A stretch of 64,000 nucleotides of DNA from Planctobacterium marinum (GTDB taxonomy: Bacteria; Pseudomonadota; Gammaproteobacteria; Enterobacterales; Alteromonadaceae), in the NCBI RefSeq assembly GCF_036322805.1, contig NZ_AP027272.1:1736001-1800000 (forward strand). Direction: 5' to 3'. Below are positions 47,294 through 57,091 of the stretch, one piece after another; positions within the stretch are counted from its first letter, which is position 1, and the number at the start of each line of letters is the position of its first letter. The translations under genes and the position numbers were made by a program. The notes beneath the pieces were generated by a model. It did no database searches. It saw only the letters and a list, made by a program, of their open reading frames with translations, and was not told where the DNA came from.

Positions 47294-49249
47294 TTGAGTG
47301 ATATGGCTAAAAACCTGATCCTTTGGTTAGTGATCGCTGTGGTATTGATGTCTGTTTTTCAGAGCTTCACCCCGAGTGATTCTGGCAAGCGGCAAACCAG
47401 TTATGATCAGTTCATCAAAGAAGTAAATCAGGGCATGATCCGTGAAATCAGTATCGACAAAGAGACTGGTGAGGTGCGCGGTTTAAAACGCACTGGTGAG
47501 AGTTTTAACACCAACATTCCATATTACGATGACGGGTTAATGGCGGACTTGCTAAAGAACAACGTTCGTGTGGTTGGCATTCCTCCTGCCGAGCCATCCA
47601 TGTTGACCAATATTTTTATTTCGTGGTTCCCGATGTTACTTCTGATCGGTGTGTGGATTTTCTTCATGCGACAGATGCAGGGCGGCGGTGGTCGCGGTGC
47701 CATGTCTTTTGGCAAAAGCAAAGCTCGTTTATTGGGTGAAGACCAGATTAAAACCACTTTCCAGGATGTAGCTGGTTGCGACGAAGCCAAAGAAGAGGTG
47801 GTTGAGCTAGTTGATTTCTTGCGTGACCCTTCTAAGTTTCAAAAGCTGGGTGGCAAGATCCCTAAAGGTGTACTGATGGTGGGCCCTCCCGGTACTGGTA
47901 AAACCTTATTAGCAAAAGCAATTGCTGGTGAAGTCAAAGTACCATTTTTCACTATTTCAGGTTCCGACTTTGTGGAAATGTTCGTGGGGGTTGGTGCCTC
48001 TCGTGTAAGAGATATGTTCGAGCAAGCTAAAAAGTCAGCACCTTGCATTATCTTTATCGACGAAATTGATGCAGTAGGCCGCCAGCGTGGAGCGGGTCTC
48101 GGTGGTGGTCACGATGAGCGTGAGCAGACCTTGAACCAGATGTTGGTAGAAATGGATGGTTTTGAAGGGCATGAAGGCATTATTGTTATTGCTGCTACTA
48201 ACCGCCCAGACGTGCTCGATCCGGCGTTTTTGCGTCCAGGACGTTTTGACCGCCAGGTAGTGGTAGGCTTGCCTGACATCCGTGGTAGAGAGCAAATTCT
48301 TAAAGTACATATGCGTAAAGTACCTATTGCTGACAATGTAGAGGCGTCGGTAATCGCTCGCGGTACACCTGGATTTTCTGGTGCCGACCTCGCCAACTTA
48401 GTCAACGAAGCTGCCCTGTTCGCCGCACGTGCAAATAAGCGCTTGGTGAACATGGAAGAATTTGATAAGGCGAAAGACAAAATTATGATGGGTACAGAGC
48501 GTCGCTCTATGGTGATGTCGGAAGATGAGAAAGCCATGACCGCCTATCATGAAGCGGGGCATGCCATTGTTGGACGTTTAGTGCCAGAGCACGATCCTGT
48601 ATATAAGGTATCTATCATTCCTCGGGGAAGGGCCTTAGGTGTAACTATGTATCTTCCAGAGCAAGATCGAGTGAGCCATAGTAAACAGCACCTTGAGAGT
48701 ATGATCTCCAGTTTGTTTGGCGGACGTTTAGCTGAAGACCTTATTTATGGTTCAGATAAAGTAACCACTGGCGCGTCAAATGATATTGAACGGGCCACCG
48801 ATATCGCCCGTAAGATGGTTACTCAGTGGGGTTTATCGGATAAGATGGGCCCGATGCTGTATGCCGAAGAAGAAGGTGAAGTGTTCTTAGGACGAAGTGC
48901 TGCACAGAGTAAGCATATGTCTGACGATACCGCTCGCGCAATAGACGCTGAAATCAAGGGGGTCATAGATCGCAACTATGAGCGCGCTAAGAATATCCTG
49001 GAAGAGAACATGGACATTCTGCATGCTATGAAGGATGCCCTGATGAAATACGAAACTATTGACGCCAAACAGATCGACGATCTTATGGAACGTAAAGAGG
49101 TTCGTCCACCGGCAGATTGGAACAAAGACGATGACAAATCTGATAAGCCAAGCGGTGGCGCAGGTGCAGAAGCAACTGCAAAGACAGAAGACGAAGACAA
49201 GACAGAATCAAAAGGTTCTGTTGGTAAACCAGGCGATATGCCCGGTTAA
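47294..49249 (+). CDS. ftsH: ATP-dependent zinc metalloprotease FtsH
   Basis: A membrane-anchored hexameric AAA+ protease that degrades sigma-32, LpxC and misfolded membrane proteins. The 651 aa show TM1 (residues 8-20), a periplasmic domain, and TM2 near [16 protein letters not shown]. The AAA domain follows with Walker A GPPGTGKT, Walker [13 protein letters not shown] and the second region of homology [19 protein letters not shown]. The protease site is [13 protein letters not shown] (HEAGH). The acidic tail is rich in Gly/Ala/Asp. The TTG start (47294) gives MSDMAKNLI, as in E. coli, and GAGG stands eight bases upstream; ATG 47303 is the alternative. Confidence 0.98.
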   Translation: MSDMAKNLILWLVIAVVLMSVFQSFTPSDSGKRQTSYDQFIKEVNQGMIREISIDKETGEVRGLKRTGESFNTNIPYYDDGLMADLLKNNVRVVGIPPAEPSMLTNIFISWFPMLLLIGVWIFFMRQMQGGGGRGAMSFGKSKARLLGEDQIKTTFQDVAGCDEAKEEVVELVDFLRDPSKFQKLGGKIPKGVLMVGPPGTGKTLLAKAIAGEVKVPFFTISGSDFVEMFVGVGASRVRDMFEQAKKSAPCIIFIDEIDAVGRQRGAGLGGGHDEREQTLNQMLVEMDGFEGHEGIIVIAATNRPDVLDPAFLRPGRFDRQVVVGLPDIRGREQILKVHMRKVPIADNVEASVIARGTPGFSGADLANLVNEAALFAARANKRLVNMEEFDKAKDKIMMGTERRSMVMSEDEKAMTAYHEAGHAIVGRLVPEHDPVYKVSIIPRGRALGVTMYLPEQDRVSHSKQHLESMISSLFGGRLAEDLIYGSDKVTTGASNDIERATDIARKMVTQWGLSDKMGPMLYAEEEGEVFLGRSAAQSKHMSDDTARAIDAEIKGVIDRNYERAKNILEENMDILHAMKDALMKYETIDAKQIDDLMERKEVRPPADWNKDDDKSDKPSGGAGAEATAKTEDEDKTESKGSVGKPGDMPG

Positions 49250-49273
49250 CATTCGAAAGTGGTTTAGATTATG

Positions 49274-49300
49274 AAACGCCTCGTTTGAGGCGTTTTTTTT
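49274..49300 (+). terminator. Terminator between ftsH and folP
   Basis: AAACGCCTC (49274-49282), GTTT, GAGGCGTTT (49287-49295), T8 in total. It argues against an in-frame TTG at 49299 as folP start. Confidence 0.88.
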
Positions 49301-49319
49301 GACTAGTTTAATAATTCCG

Positions 49320-50138
49320 ATGACACTACAACACAAGCTTAATCCCGATGTCGAGGTTATGGGGATCCTTAACGTAACCCCTGACTCGTTCTCTGACGGT
49401 GGCAAGTTTAACCGCTTTGATAGTGCCCTGGCTCAAGCCGAACAGATGGCGATAGAGGGCGCATCCATAATTGATATTGGCGGTGAGTCAACTCGGCCCG
49501 GTGCGGCAGAGGTTTCATTACAAGAAGAGCTTGAAAGAACCGTGCCTGTTATTGAGCAATTATCTAGCCAGATAGATGTTCGAATTTCAATTGATACCAG
49601 TAAACCACAGGTAATGCGTGAAGCGGTCAACGCCGGGGCAACCTTAATTAATGATGTGAGAGCTCTACAACTACCCGGCGCGCTTGAAATTGCCGCATCT
49701 TCTAATGCAGATGTTTGCCTTATGCATATGCAAGGGCAGCCACGGACTATGCAGGACGCTCCGCGCTATGAGGATCTGTTAAAAGATATTATGGCGTTTT
49801 TTAGGCAGCGTGTTACTGCTTGTGAGAAAGCCGGGATCCCTCGAACTAAACTTATCCTTGATCCCGGGTTTGGCTTTGGTAAGGCATTGGAACATAATTA
49901 TGAAATATTGGGGCAATTAGATTACTTCGATGAATTGCAGCTACCTTTATTGATAGGTTTGTCTCGCAAGTCTATGATTGGCAACTTACTGAATCGTTCG
50001 GTTGAGCAGCGCTTGGCCGGTAGTTTAAGTGGAGCATTAATCGCGGCGCTTCAGGGCGCAAAAATATTACGCGTGCACGATGTCAAAGAAACCGTGGATG
50101 CGTTAAACGTATTAAAAAAAACCATACAGTTAATTTGA
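49320..50138 (+). CDS. folP: Dihydropteroate synthase FolP
   Basis: Joins p-aminobenzoate and the pterin pyrophosphate in folate synthesis; the sulfonamide target. From ATG 49320 it has 272 aa. Motifs: VMGILNVTPDSFSDGG (pterin/loop 1), ASIIDIGGESTRPGA (loop 2), ISIDTSKPQVMREAV, LILDPGFGFGK and LIGLSRKSM, and VHDVKETVDAL at the end. An upstream TTG (49299) falls within the terminator T-run and was rejected. It stands 8 bp before glmM. Confidence 0.96.
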   Translation: MTLQHKLNPDVEVMGILNVTPDSFSDGGKFNRFDSALAQAEQMAIEGASIIDIGGESTRPGAAEVSLQEELERTVPVIEQLSSQIDVRISIDTSKPQVMREAVNAGATLINDVRALQLPGALEIAASSNADVCLMHMQGQPRTMQDAPRYEDLLKDIMAFFRQRVTACEKAGIPRTKLILDPGFGFGKALEHNYEILGQLDYFDELQLPLLIGLSRKSMIGNLLNRSVEQRLAGSLSGALIAALQGAKILRVHDVKETVDALNVLKKTIQLI

Positions 50139-50146
50139 GATTTTAA

Positions 50147-51481
50147 ATGAGAAAGTACTTTGGAACGGACGGCATTCGAGGTCGTGTTGGTGAAAACCTG
50201 ATTAACCCGGAATTTGTGACCAAGCTAGGTTGGGCCGCAGGAAAAGTTCTCGCGGGGCATGGCACTAATAAAGTGCTGATAGGAAAAGACACCCGTATTT
50301 CAGGCTATATGTTGGAGTCGGCATTGGAAGCCGGCCTGTCTGCTGCGGGCATCAATATCGGCTTGTTAGGTCCCATGCCGACGCCTGCAATTGCCTATTT
50401 GACCAAAACTTTTCGTGCAGAGGCCGGTATAGTGATAAGCGCCTCCCACAATCCTTATTACGATAATGGTATTAAGTTTTTCGGCTCCACAGGGTACAAG
50501 TTAGACGATGATATTGAGTTAGCCATCGAAGCAGAAATGGAAAAACCCATGACCTGTGTTAGCTCCGACAAATTAGGTAAGGCTAACCGTATTGATGATG
50601 CCGCAGGACGTTACATTGAATTTTGTAAGGGGTGTTTTCCATCTGAATTATCCTTGCAAGGGCTAAAAATCGTGGTTGATTGCGCTCACGGCGCAACATA
50701 TCACATAGCGCCAGATGTACTCATTGAGTTAGGTGCTGAAGTTATTGAGATAGGGACTACCCCTAATGGCCTGAATATTAATGATAAGGTTGGGGCAACT
50801 TCTCTGGAACAAATCAAAGCTAAGGTACTGGAAGAAAAAGCAGACTTGGGATTTGCCCTCGATGGAGATGGTGATCGCATCATGATGATAGATCACAAAG
50901 GTAATGTACTGGACGGCGACCAGATAGTCTATATCATCGCAAGAGACAACCTGAAATCTGGCAAATTAAATGGTGGGGGTGTTGTTGGCACTCAAATGAG
51001 TAATCTAGGGCTTGAGATTGCCCTGACCAAGCTCGGTATTCCGTTTGCTCGCAGTAAAGTGGGTGATAGATATGTTCTAGAGTTACTCCAGGAGAAAGGT
51101 TGGAGTATAGGTGGTGAAAGCTCGGGTCATGTGCTCAATCTGAATGTAGCGTCCGCCGGTGATGGCATCGTGTCTGGATTACAGGTGATTGCATCCATGC
51201 TTAAGGCCAATATGTCCCTACATGACCTATCCAAGGGTATGGAAAAATTCCCGCAAAAACTTATCAACGTGCGTTTCAAAGAGGGAGATGATCCGTTGCT
51301 ACTTAGTTCTGTTCAGGACGCCGTTAAAGAGGCTGAGTCGGAACTGGATGATACGGGGCGAGTTCTGCTCAGAAAAAGTGGTACTGAACCACTGATCCGC
51401 GTAATGGTAGAAGCGCAGGACAGTGCGCTGGCTAATAATTGGGCGGAATATATCGCCGGTGCGGTAAAAGACGCCATTTAA
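50147..51481 (+). CDS. glmM: Phosphoglucosamine mutase GlmM
   Basis: Converts glucosamine-6-phosphate to glucosamine-1-phosphate for peptidoglycan and LPS. The 444 aa contain [15 protein letters not shown] at the N-terminus, the phosphoserine site [19 protein letters not shown] (Ser around residue 101), the metal site [22 protein letters not shown] and the phosphate-binding [14 protein letters not shown]. folP-glmM is the conserved order. Confidence 0.98.
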   Translation: MRKYFGTDGIRGRVGENLINPEFVTKLGWAAGKVLAGHGTNKVLIGKDTRISGYMLESALEAGLSAAGINIGLLGPMPTPAIAYLTKTFRAEAGIVISASHNPYYDNGIKFFGSTGYKLDDDIELAIEAEMEKPMTCVSSDKLGKANRIDDAAGRYIEFCKGCFPSELSLQGLKIVVDCAHGATYHIAPDVLIELGAEVIEIGTTPNGLNINDKVGATSLEQIKAKVLEEKADLGFALDGDGDRIMMIDHKGNVLDGDQIVYIIARDNLKSGKLNGGGVVGTQMSNLGLEIALTKLGIPFARSKVGDRYVLELLQEKGWSIGGESSGHVLNLNVASAGDGIVSGLQVIASMLKANMSLHDLSKGMEKFPQKLINVRFKEGDDPLLLSSVQDAVKEAESELDDTGRVLLRKSGTEPLIRVMVEAQDSALANNWAEYIAGAVKDAI

Positions 51482-51570
51482 GCAAAATATTTCCGTTGAA
51501 ATCTTGTATCTTGGGTGGGTCTTCGTTAATATCTCGCACCGCTCGGAATTGCTGAAAAATGACAAGTGAT

Positions 51571-52311
51571 ATGGCAACAGAAAGAAAATCATTGGTAGCC
51601 GGTAACTGGAAACTGAATGGTTCAAGTGCTTTGGTCAACGAAATGAATCAGGCATTGAATGCTTGTGATTTCAAAGACACCCAAGTGGTTGTTTGTGTGC
51701 CGTCTGTATATTTAGGTCAGTTTTCAGCATCCAGTTTTGACGTTGGAGCACAAGATGTAAGTTCTCACGAATCTGGAGCTTATACTGGTGAAGTTAGTGC
51801 CGATATGCTTGCTGAGTGCGGTGCCAAATGGGTGATAGTTGGTCATTCAGAACGACGTACTTATCACGCAGAATCCAACGCTGTTGTTGCACAAAAAGCG
51901 CAACGCGCATTGGAAGCTGGTTTAATACCTATTGTGTGTTTCGGTGAGGAAGAAAGCATTCGAGACAGTGGCGATTACGTTGAGCACTGTGTTAAGCAAG
52001 TTGCCGTTGTGGTCGAGCATTTGGGAATTGAGCGTTTCGCTCAGTGCGTACTGGCTTATGAGCCTGTGTGGGCAATTGGAACCGGAAAAACGGCGAGTCC
52101 GGAGCAGGCACAAGAAGTTCATCAGAAAGTGCGTGAATTTATTGCCCAAAAATCTGCTGAAGTAGCAGATGGAATGAGAATTTTATACGGTGGTAGTGTT
52201 AAAGCTGATAATGCATCAGAACTGTTTTCACAACCCGATGTAGATGGTGGCCTTATTGGTGGGGCGAGCCTCAAAGCTGACGATTTTAAAGCAATTTGCC
52301 AGTCGGCCTGA
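51571..52311 (+). CDS. tpiA: Triose-phosphate isomerase
   Basis: A glycolytic TIM barrel interconverting DHAP and glyceraldehyde-3-phosphate. The core residues are Lys in LVAGNWKLNGS, His in VIVGHSERRTYHAES and the catalytic Glu in LAYEPVWAIGTGKTASP, with LYGGSVKADNA and DGGLIGGASL as phosphate-binding loops. The start is ambiguous: ATG 51571 (246 aa) or ATG 51559, four codons earlier; neither has a strong ribosome site. Downstream secG follows at 18 bp, as is frequent in gammaproteobacteria. Confidence 0.96.
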   Translation: MATERKSLVAGNWKLNGSSALVNEMNQALNACDFKDTQVVVCVPSVYLGQFSASSFDVGAQDVSSHESGAYTGEVSADMLAECGAKWVIVGHSERRTYHAESNAVVAQKAQRALEAGLIPIVCFGEEESIRDSGDYVEHCVKQVAVVVEHLGIERFAQCVLAYEPVWAIGTGKTASPEQAQEVHQKVREFIAQKSAEVADGMRILYGGSVKADNASELFSQPDVDGGLIGGASLKADDFKAICQSA

Positions 52312-52329
52312 TTATTTTAGAGAACATAA

Positions 52330-52698
52330 ATGTTATACGAAGTACTGTTAGTTGTTGATTTGATTGTAGCTATTGCGCTGATTGGTCTGGTGCTTATTCA
52401 GCACGGCAAGGGGGCCGATATGGGCGCGTCTTTTGGTGGCGGTGGTTCCAATACTGTTTTTGGTTCAACGGGTTCAGGAAACTTCCTGACCAGAACTACA
52501 GCAATTTTGGCAACGATTTTCTTTATCGTCAGTTTAGCGCTGGGTAACTTGTCAAGCAAACAAGGCGGTAATGAAGACACATGGGAAAACATTGAAGTTC
52601 CAGCTGTCACTGCGCCTGTAACTGAAGATGTTCCGGCAGCTGGAGACGTTCCTGCTGCAGATCAGGAAGAGTCTGAAAGCGACGTTCCAAACACTTAA
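52330..52698 (+). CDS. secG: Protein-export membrane protein SecG
   Basis: An auxiliary subunit of the SecYEG translocon. The 122 aa have two membrane segments (about residues 4-23 and 55-75) around the conserved loop LVLIQHGKGADMGASFGGG and NTVFGSTGSGNFLTRTT. The acidic/Pro-rich tail after residue 85 is variable. It is followed by tRNA-Leu at 10 bp, as in E. coli. Confidence 0.96.
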   Translation: MLYEVLLVVDLIVAIALIGLVLIQHGKGADMGASFGGGGSNTVFGSTGSGNFLTRTTAILATIFFIVSLALGNLSSKQGGNEDTWENIEVPAVTAPVTEDVPAAGDVPAADQEESESDVPNT

Positions 52699-52708
52699 TA
52701 CAATTTCC

Positions 52709-52794
52709 GCGGATGTGGTGGAATTGGTAGACACGCCATCTTGAGGGGGTGGTGAGCTATGCTCGTGGGGGTTCAAGTCCCCCCATCCGCACCA
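52709..52794 (+). tRNA. tRNA-Leu (anticodon GAG)
   Basis: An 86-nt class II tRNA. The acceptor is GCGGATG...CATCCGC with encoded ACCA. The D-arm contains GGTGGAATTGGTAGACACG, the anticodon stem-loop is CCATC-TTGAGGG-GGTGG, with the long variable arm of Leu and T-arm GGGGGTTCAAGTCCCCC. It lies next to secG, as is common. Confidence 0.96.
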
Positions 52795-52800
52795 AATATA

Positions 52801-52825
52801 AAAACCGGCTAAAAGCCGGTTTTTT
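52801..52825 (+). terminator. Terminator after tRNA-Leu
   Basis: AAAACCGGCT, AAA, AGCCGGTTTTTT; 7-bp G/C core and T6. Confidence 0.9.
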
Positions 52826-52931
52826 GCGTTCTGGCTTGTGGCAATTGCCATTGCATTCACTTCTCCTGATTCTGCTATATCCGAATACTTCTACAGAACA
52901 ATCCATTTGACTTCAGATATCCACCCAGACT

Positions 52932-53040
52932 TTGTATATTCCAAAGGTAACTATTTATATATTAAAATGGTATATTGATAGTTCTGGTCAGACTAGTTTT
53001 GAATACAGTGACACTTAGTATTGTATATTTCAAAAAGGTA
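52932..53040 (+). promoter_or_regulatory. Direct repeat upstream of the sulfur cluster
   Basis: TTGTATATTCCAAAGGTA (52932-52949) and TTGTATATTTCAAAAAGGTA (53021-53040) are near-identical, 89 bp apart, just before the first gene. A related GGTATATTG is at 52969-52977. This looks like a pair of regulator sites; ArsR-type sulfide sensors (BigR/SqrR) recognise similar A/T-rich ATATT repeats. No such regulator gene is in the window, so this is inference. The rest of 52826-53046 shows nothing else. Confidence 0.45.
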
Positions 53041-53046
53041 TATATT

Positions 53047-53883
53047 ATGCCTTTGAATTATATGGGGTGGCGTGTGGAATTTATCGGCTATTTGGCAGCT
53101 GTTTTAATGGGATTGGTATTAGGACTGGTGGGTGGTGGTGGCTCTATACTGACCGTACCTATCTTAGTGTATTTAATGCACCTCGAGCCGGGCGTTGCCA
53201 CAGGGTATTCATTATTGATAGTGGGAGCTACGGCTGCTTTTGGGGCCTCGCGTTACTTCCGTCTTGGCTTTGTGGACCTAAAGCTTGCGCTACTGTTCGC
53301 CATACCTTCTGTTGTGGCGGTTTATCTCACCAGGCTACTGTTGATGCCCGCTTTACCTGAGAAGCTGTTAACGTCTCCTGTGGTTATTTACAAGGATCAG
53401 GCAATCATGGTCTTGTTTTCCCTGTTAATGATGGCTTCTGCTTTCGCAATGCTTAAAAAGGTTCGCCAAACAGATTCCGAAGAGCCACTTGAAGGAGGTG
53501 TTGTAACTCACGCCCCTTCGCGGTGGCTGGCAATTGCTTTGGATGGCGCTGTTGTTGGCTTGATCACCGGAATGTTAGGCGCTGGAGGGGGATTTTTAAT
53601 TGTTCCTGCCTTGGTGCTATTGGTGGGCTTACCCATGAAAAACGCGATAGGTACTTCGCTTCTAATTATTGCTCTCAAATCTCTCATAGGTTTTGTTGGC
53701 GATCTACAGGTGGGCATAGTGCTGGATGTAGAGCTCATTGCCTTTATGTTGTTGGCTACCTTATTAGGTATGTGGGCGTCCTCAGGAGTAGCATACCGAA
53801 TTGACGCCCATCTATTGCAGAAACTGTTTGCTGTTTTTACCGCTGCCATTGCCTCTTTTATTTTGATCATTGAATTTGTTTAG
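53047..53883 (+). CDS. TauE/SafE family sulfite/anion exporter
   Basis: An inner-membrane permease with about eight helices. The two-fold repeat is seen from the paired glycine motifs LGLVGGGGSILTVPILVYL (N half) and ITGMLGAGGGFLIVPALVLL (C half), which define the family. The likely cargo is sulfite or a similar anion, judged from its neighbours (persulfide dioxygenase and DUF442 genes). ATG 53047 (278 aa) has AAAAGG upstream and starts the protein just before the first helix; an earlier in-frame start at 52975 would run through the direct repeat. It ends 10 bp before the next gene. Confidence 0.9.
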   Translation: MPLNYMGWRVEFIGYLAAVLMGLVLGLVGGGGSILTVPILVYLMHLEPGVATGYSLLIVGATAAFGASRYFRLGFVDLKLALLFAIPSVVAVYLTRLLLMPALPEKLLTSPVVIYKDQAIMVLFSLLMMASAFAMLKKVRQTDSEEPLEGGVVTHAPSRWLAIALDGAVVGLITGMLGAGGGFLIVPALVLLVGLPMKNAIGTSLLIIALKSLIGFVGDLQVGIVLDVELIAFMLLATLLGMWASSGVAYRIDAHLLQKLFAVFTAAIASFILIIEFV

Positions 53884-53893
53884 AGAGAAACTT

Positions 53894-54748
53894 ATGCAAA
53901 TTGAAACATTTTACGATGAAAATACCGGTACTTTTACCTATCTGGTTATTGATGAGGAAACGAAAAAGTCCGCCATTATTGATTCTGTCATGGATTATGA
54001 CCAGTTCTCCGCTCAGGCAAGTTTTGGCAGCGCTGACCGCGTAGTCCAATTTATAGAGCAAAATAAGTTACACAATCAATGGATACTGGAAACCCATGTT
54101 CATGCCGATCATATGACTGCTGCTCACTATTTAAAGGGAAAGGTTGGGGGGCAAATTGCCATGAGTGTGGGAATTGTGAAAGTTCTTTCTTTGTGGGTAC
54201 CGAAGTTTGAAACGGAAAATGATACTCCAACTGACGGCAGTCAATTTGATAGATTATTTGAAGACGGCGATCAGTTTCAAATTGGTAATCTCAATGTCAC
54301 TGTCTGGCATACTCAAGGCCATACTCCTGCCTGTGCAAGCTATTTACTTGACGGGGCTATTTTTGCGGGGGATACCTTATTTGCACCAACTCTTGGCACC
54401 GCACGCTGTGACTTTCCAGGCGGCAGCGCTAAAGACTTATATCGTACTATTCAGCGAATTTATTCGTTGCCAGAGGATACTAAAGTGTTCCTTGGACATG
54501 ATTATCCTGCAACCGGGCAAAAGCCATGTTCAGTGGTTGCTGTTGGACACTCAAAACAGACGAATATCTTGATTAAGGCAGATACGCCTCTACAGGAATT
54601 TGTCGATAGAAGACAAGCTCGTGACGCAACGTTGGCTGTACCAAAGTTATTATTACCAGCGATACAAGCCAATATGCGCAATGGTCAGTTCGGCGCTGTG
54701 AGTGAAAAAGGTCAACAATTTGTCAAGATCCCGGTTAGCGCGATATAG
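53894..54748 (+). CDS. Persulfide dioxygenase-like MBL-fold protein
   Basis: Resembles ETHE1/Blh persulfide dioxygenases, which oxidise glutathione persulfide to sulfite. The 284 aa have ETFYDENTGTFTYLVIDEE at the start, the metal motif THVHADHMTAAHYL (H-x-H-x-D-H), HTQGHTPACASYLLDG, FAGDTLFAPTLGTARCDFPGG (the DxGRxD-equivalent region) and FLGHDYPATG. In the cluster it would form sulfite for the TauE-like exporter to remove. ATG 53894 was chosen; an upstream start at 53870 overlaps the exporter gene. Confidence 0.88.
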   Translation: MQIETFYDENTGTFTYLVIDEETKKSAIIDSVMDYDQFSAQASFGSADRVVQFIEQNKLHNQWILETHVHADHMTAAHYLKGKVGGQIAMSVGIVKVLSLWVPKFETENDTPTDGSQFDRLFEDGDQFQIGNLNVTVWHTQGHTPACASYLLDGAIFAGDTLFAPTLGTARCDFPGGSAKDLYRTIQRIYSLPEDTKVFLGHDYPATGQKPCSVVAVGHSKQTNILIKADTPLQEFVDRRQARDATLAVPKLLLPAIQANMRNGQFGAVSEKGQQFVKIPVSAI

Positions 54749-54756
54749 GTGTCATC

Positions 54757-55167
54757 ATGAAATTAAAAAAGCTATCCGACACTGTGACTATTTCTGAGCA
54801 ACTTACCGAAACTGATGTGATGCAGTTGCATGCTTTGGGGTATCGTGCAATTTTGTGTAATCGTCCTGATGAAGAATGTACACAATTAGCCCAATTCGCT
54901 GACATCAAAAGTAACGCTGAAGAGTATGGTATCCAGTGCCGTTATTATCCCATAGCTCCCACAGGCGTATCGAGACAAACAGCGAAACAATTCGGCGAAA
55001 TTTTATCTGAGCTTCCAAAACCAGTCGTTGCTTACTGTAGAAGTGGTAAGCGTTCTATATCGCTTTGGGCGTTGTGGGCTAAATCTCATTTGCCTGACTC
55101 AGAAGTGAAACTGAAATTGCAGGAGTTTGGTATGGATAAAGACAGTATTGCCGCATTAGTTTCATAA
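54757..55167 (+). CDS. DUF442/TIGR01244 family phosphatase-like protein
   Basis: 136 aa with a Cys-x5-Arg P-loop, VVAYCRSGKRSISLWALWA (Cys around residue 94), and LTETDVMQLHALGYRAILCNRPDEE as the family N-terminus. In BigR-regulated operons this domain is often fused to the persulfide dioxygenase; here it is a separate gene 8 bp downstream. Likely function is sulfur transfer (rhodanese-like) or phosphatase-type chemistry; this is inferred from family. Confidence 0.87.
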   Translation: MKLKKLSDTVTISEQLTETDVMQLHALGYRAILCNRPDEECTQLAQFADIKSNAEEYGIQCRYYPIAPTGVSRQTAKQFGEILSELPKPVVAYCRSGKRSISLWALWAKSHLPDSEVKLKLQEFGMDKDSIAALVS

Positions 55168-55187
55168 AGTGATGCTATGCTTTGTGG

Positions 55188-55931
55188 ATGGACGTGCGGA
55201 TTTCAATTTTTATTTTGTTTTGGTTGTTTTCCCGGCAGGCAATAGCAAGCGAAAGCTGCCAGCAAGCCCTTGAGGAAATTGGGACACAATCTGACAATGT
55301 AGAGATCGTCTGTACCTCTTTATTGAAAAATAAAGCAGGGCAAAGCATACGCGCCCAAACTCAGGTTAATTTCTCACGCCGAACCATCAAAGTACTGTTG
55401 GATGATACCTTGTCCGGCGCTGAGCTCGAGATGTCTTTAGAGCATGAACTTGCACATGTGGCGCAATATCAGGCTTGGTTCGATGGTTTTATCGGCGATT
55501 CCGAATACCAAGAGAGATTGCAGACTTTGCACAATCTGGTCGCACCTAAAGGCCTTAATTCAACTTATCAAACGTTAGCCCGACTTAAACGTCATTCAAT
55601 GTTTAGAGCACATCCTGAGCGCTGGCTTCAAGCCTACGCCAATATACATTTTTGCATGGAGTATCAAGCCTGGCATCGGGAAGCAGAGCAGGCGCAAAAA
55701 GAAGGGATACCTTTTCTTCTGATGACGGCAGAAGTCACCGCTATCGTGAATGACAATGAGCAAGCACTAGTGGACTATATTAATCAGGCGACTATTAAAC
55801 ACATTTACCCTGAAGGCTTTAACCCGAGACAGTTGCAACTGGCACTTGATGGTTGCCCTGATGGCAACAATCCCGTTGATATGTTTCGCTCGTCAATTGT
55901 CGCGTTGGAATTAACGTTTACCGAGGATTAA
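55188..55931 (+). CDS. Exported protein with HELAH metalloprotease-like motif
   Basis: 247 aa with an N-terminal signal peptide (hydrophobic IFILFWLFSRQAIA, cleavage near AIASES). The motif EMSLEHELAHVAQYQAWFDGF (H-E-x2-H, around residue 93) is the zinc site of metallopeptidases. The rest is mostly helical with a Cys in its first ten mature residues (ESCQQ), another in VCTS, and later ones. It starts 20 bp after the DUF442 gene and is probably co-transcribed, although a link to sulfur metabolism is not evident. No known family is recognised. The start could also be TTG 55182. Confidence 0.65.
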   Translation: MDVRISIFILFWLFSRQAIASESCQQALEEIGTQSDNVEIVCTSLLKNKAGQSIRAQTQVNFSRRTIKVLLDDTLSGAELEMSLEHELAHVAQYQAWFDGFIGDSEYQERLQTLHNLVAPKGLNSTYQTLARLKRHSMFRAHPERWLQAYANIHFCMEYQAWHREAEQAQKEGIPFLLMTAEVTAIVNDNEQALVDYINQATIKHIYPEGFNPRQLQLALDGCPDGNNPVDMFRSSIVALELTFTED

Positions 55932-55957
55932 CCAGTAATGCGCTATTTGAAGGGACG

Positions 55958-57091
55958 TTATAGCCTTTCAGTTTCGCTCATGGTTGGTATGGTCATTTCG
56001 ACAATGAAGTGTCCAGCCTTAATGAATTGTTCGAATTGGCACGTTTCTCCGTAAATAAGTGCCAGTCTGGCTTTATTATTACCAATCCCCATGCCAAATC
56101 CCGTGTTATTGGGATGTTCATCTAGTGGGTTGCTGATACGTATATAAAGTCCTTGATTAGTCACCTCTGCTTCTAATGTAATATTACAACGGGTCTTGGA
56201 ACCATGCACGACGGCGTTTTCAATTAACGGCAACAGTAACATACCAGGTACACGTTGATTATAAGCTTCTTTTGATATTGTTTTGTTAAAAGTAAGCTTT
56301 TCTCCAAATCGTAATTTTTGCATATAAATAAAGTTGTCCAATAAGGACAATTCGGCTTCAAGCGTGCTGAAATTGCTCAATCTGTTATCAATGATGCCTC
56401 TCAGTAACAGAGATAATTCATTGAGCGCATTCAATGCATCTGGCTTGCGTTCAGTTCTAACCAGTGCTGAGATACTGTTCAGTACATTGAAGAGAAAATG
56501 GGGATTCAGCTGAGCTCTAAACGCTGCTAATTCTGATTGTACTAACTGTCTATTTAGTTTTTCATGCTGTAGCTGTGCCAATACCCCGGTTTCGTACCAT
56601 TGCCAGCCGAACCCAATCAGTAGATAGAGCAAATACATTTGAAAATCAAGATTCCACCAGTTGTAAGCGGTGTAGTGGTGAAAAGCGCGTAATATGGATG
56701 TGAGATTAAGTGCTTCAGGCCCGGGAATAAAATTATTGATTAAATACAGGGCATGGACACCCAAGGATGTTTGCAAACAAAACACGAAGGGAATCAAAAG
56801 CAGGATGTATAGTAATTTGATAACTTTGCTGTCGTTCTTTAACGAAATATAGCAGGCCGCAGCAATTAGAAATGGCATTACCAGGAAGTTTCCTGCCCAC
56901 CATTGCATACCTTCGGCAAAGTACTGCCAGAAAGTTGAAAATGTCCAGTCGTTGAAATAGCGTACTCTTCTCAGGGAGTAACCGCACAAGGTTATTAGCC
57001 AATAAATCGCGCAGAGTTTCCAAAGCATTGGGGCTAACAAGCGTTGTGAAAAGCGCATTTCACTGTTTTGTAAGATATTTGAAATAGCCAT
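55958..57091 (-). CDS. LytS-type sensor histidine kinase
   Basis: An integral membrane kinase of the His_kinase (PF06580) class. The 377 aa have several membrane helices (about residues 20-170), then the phosphoacceptor region LAAFRAQLNPHFLFNVLNSISAL (His in NPHFLFN), and an ATPase domain with LPLIENAVVHG (N-box) and GMGIGNNKARLALIYG (G-box). The ATG at 57091 overlaps the stop of the regulator gene (TAATG), so the pair is translationally coupled. The signal is unknown. Confidence 0.9.
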   Translation of the reverse strand: MAISNILQNSEMRFSQRLLAPMLWKLCAIYWLITLCGYSLRRVRYFNDWTFSTFWQYFAEGMQWWAGNFLVMPFLIAAACYISLKNDSKVIKLLYILLLIPFVFCLQTSLGVHALYLINNFIPGPEALNLTSILRAFHHYTAYNWWNLDFQMYLLYLLIGFGWQWYETGVLAQLQHEKLNRQLVQSELAAFRAQLNPHFLFNVLNSISALVRTERKPDALNALNELSLLLRGIIDNRLSNFSTLEAELSLLDNFIYMQKLRFGEKLTFNKTISKEAYNQRVPGMLLLPLIENAVVHGSKTRCNITLEAEVTNQGLYIRISNPLDEHPNNTGFGMGIGNNKARLALIYGETCQFEQFIKAGHFIVEMTIPTMSETERL

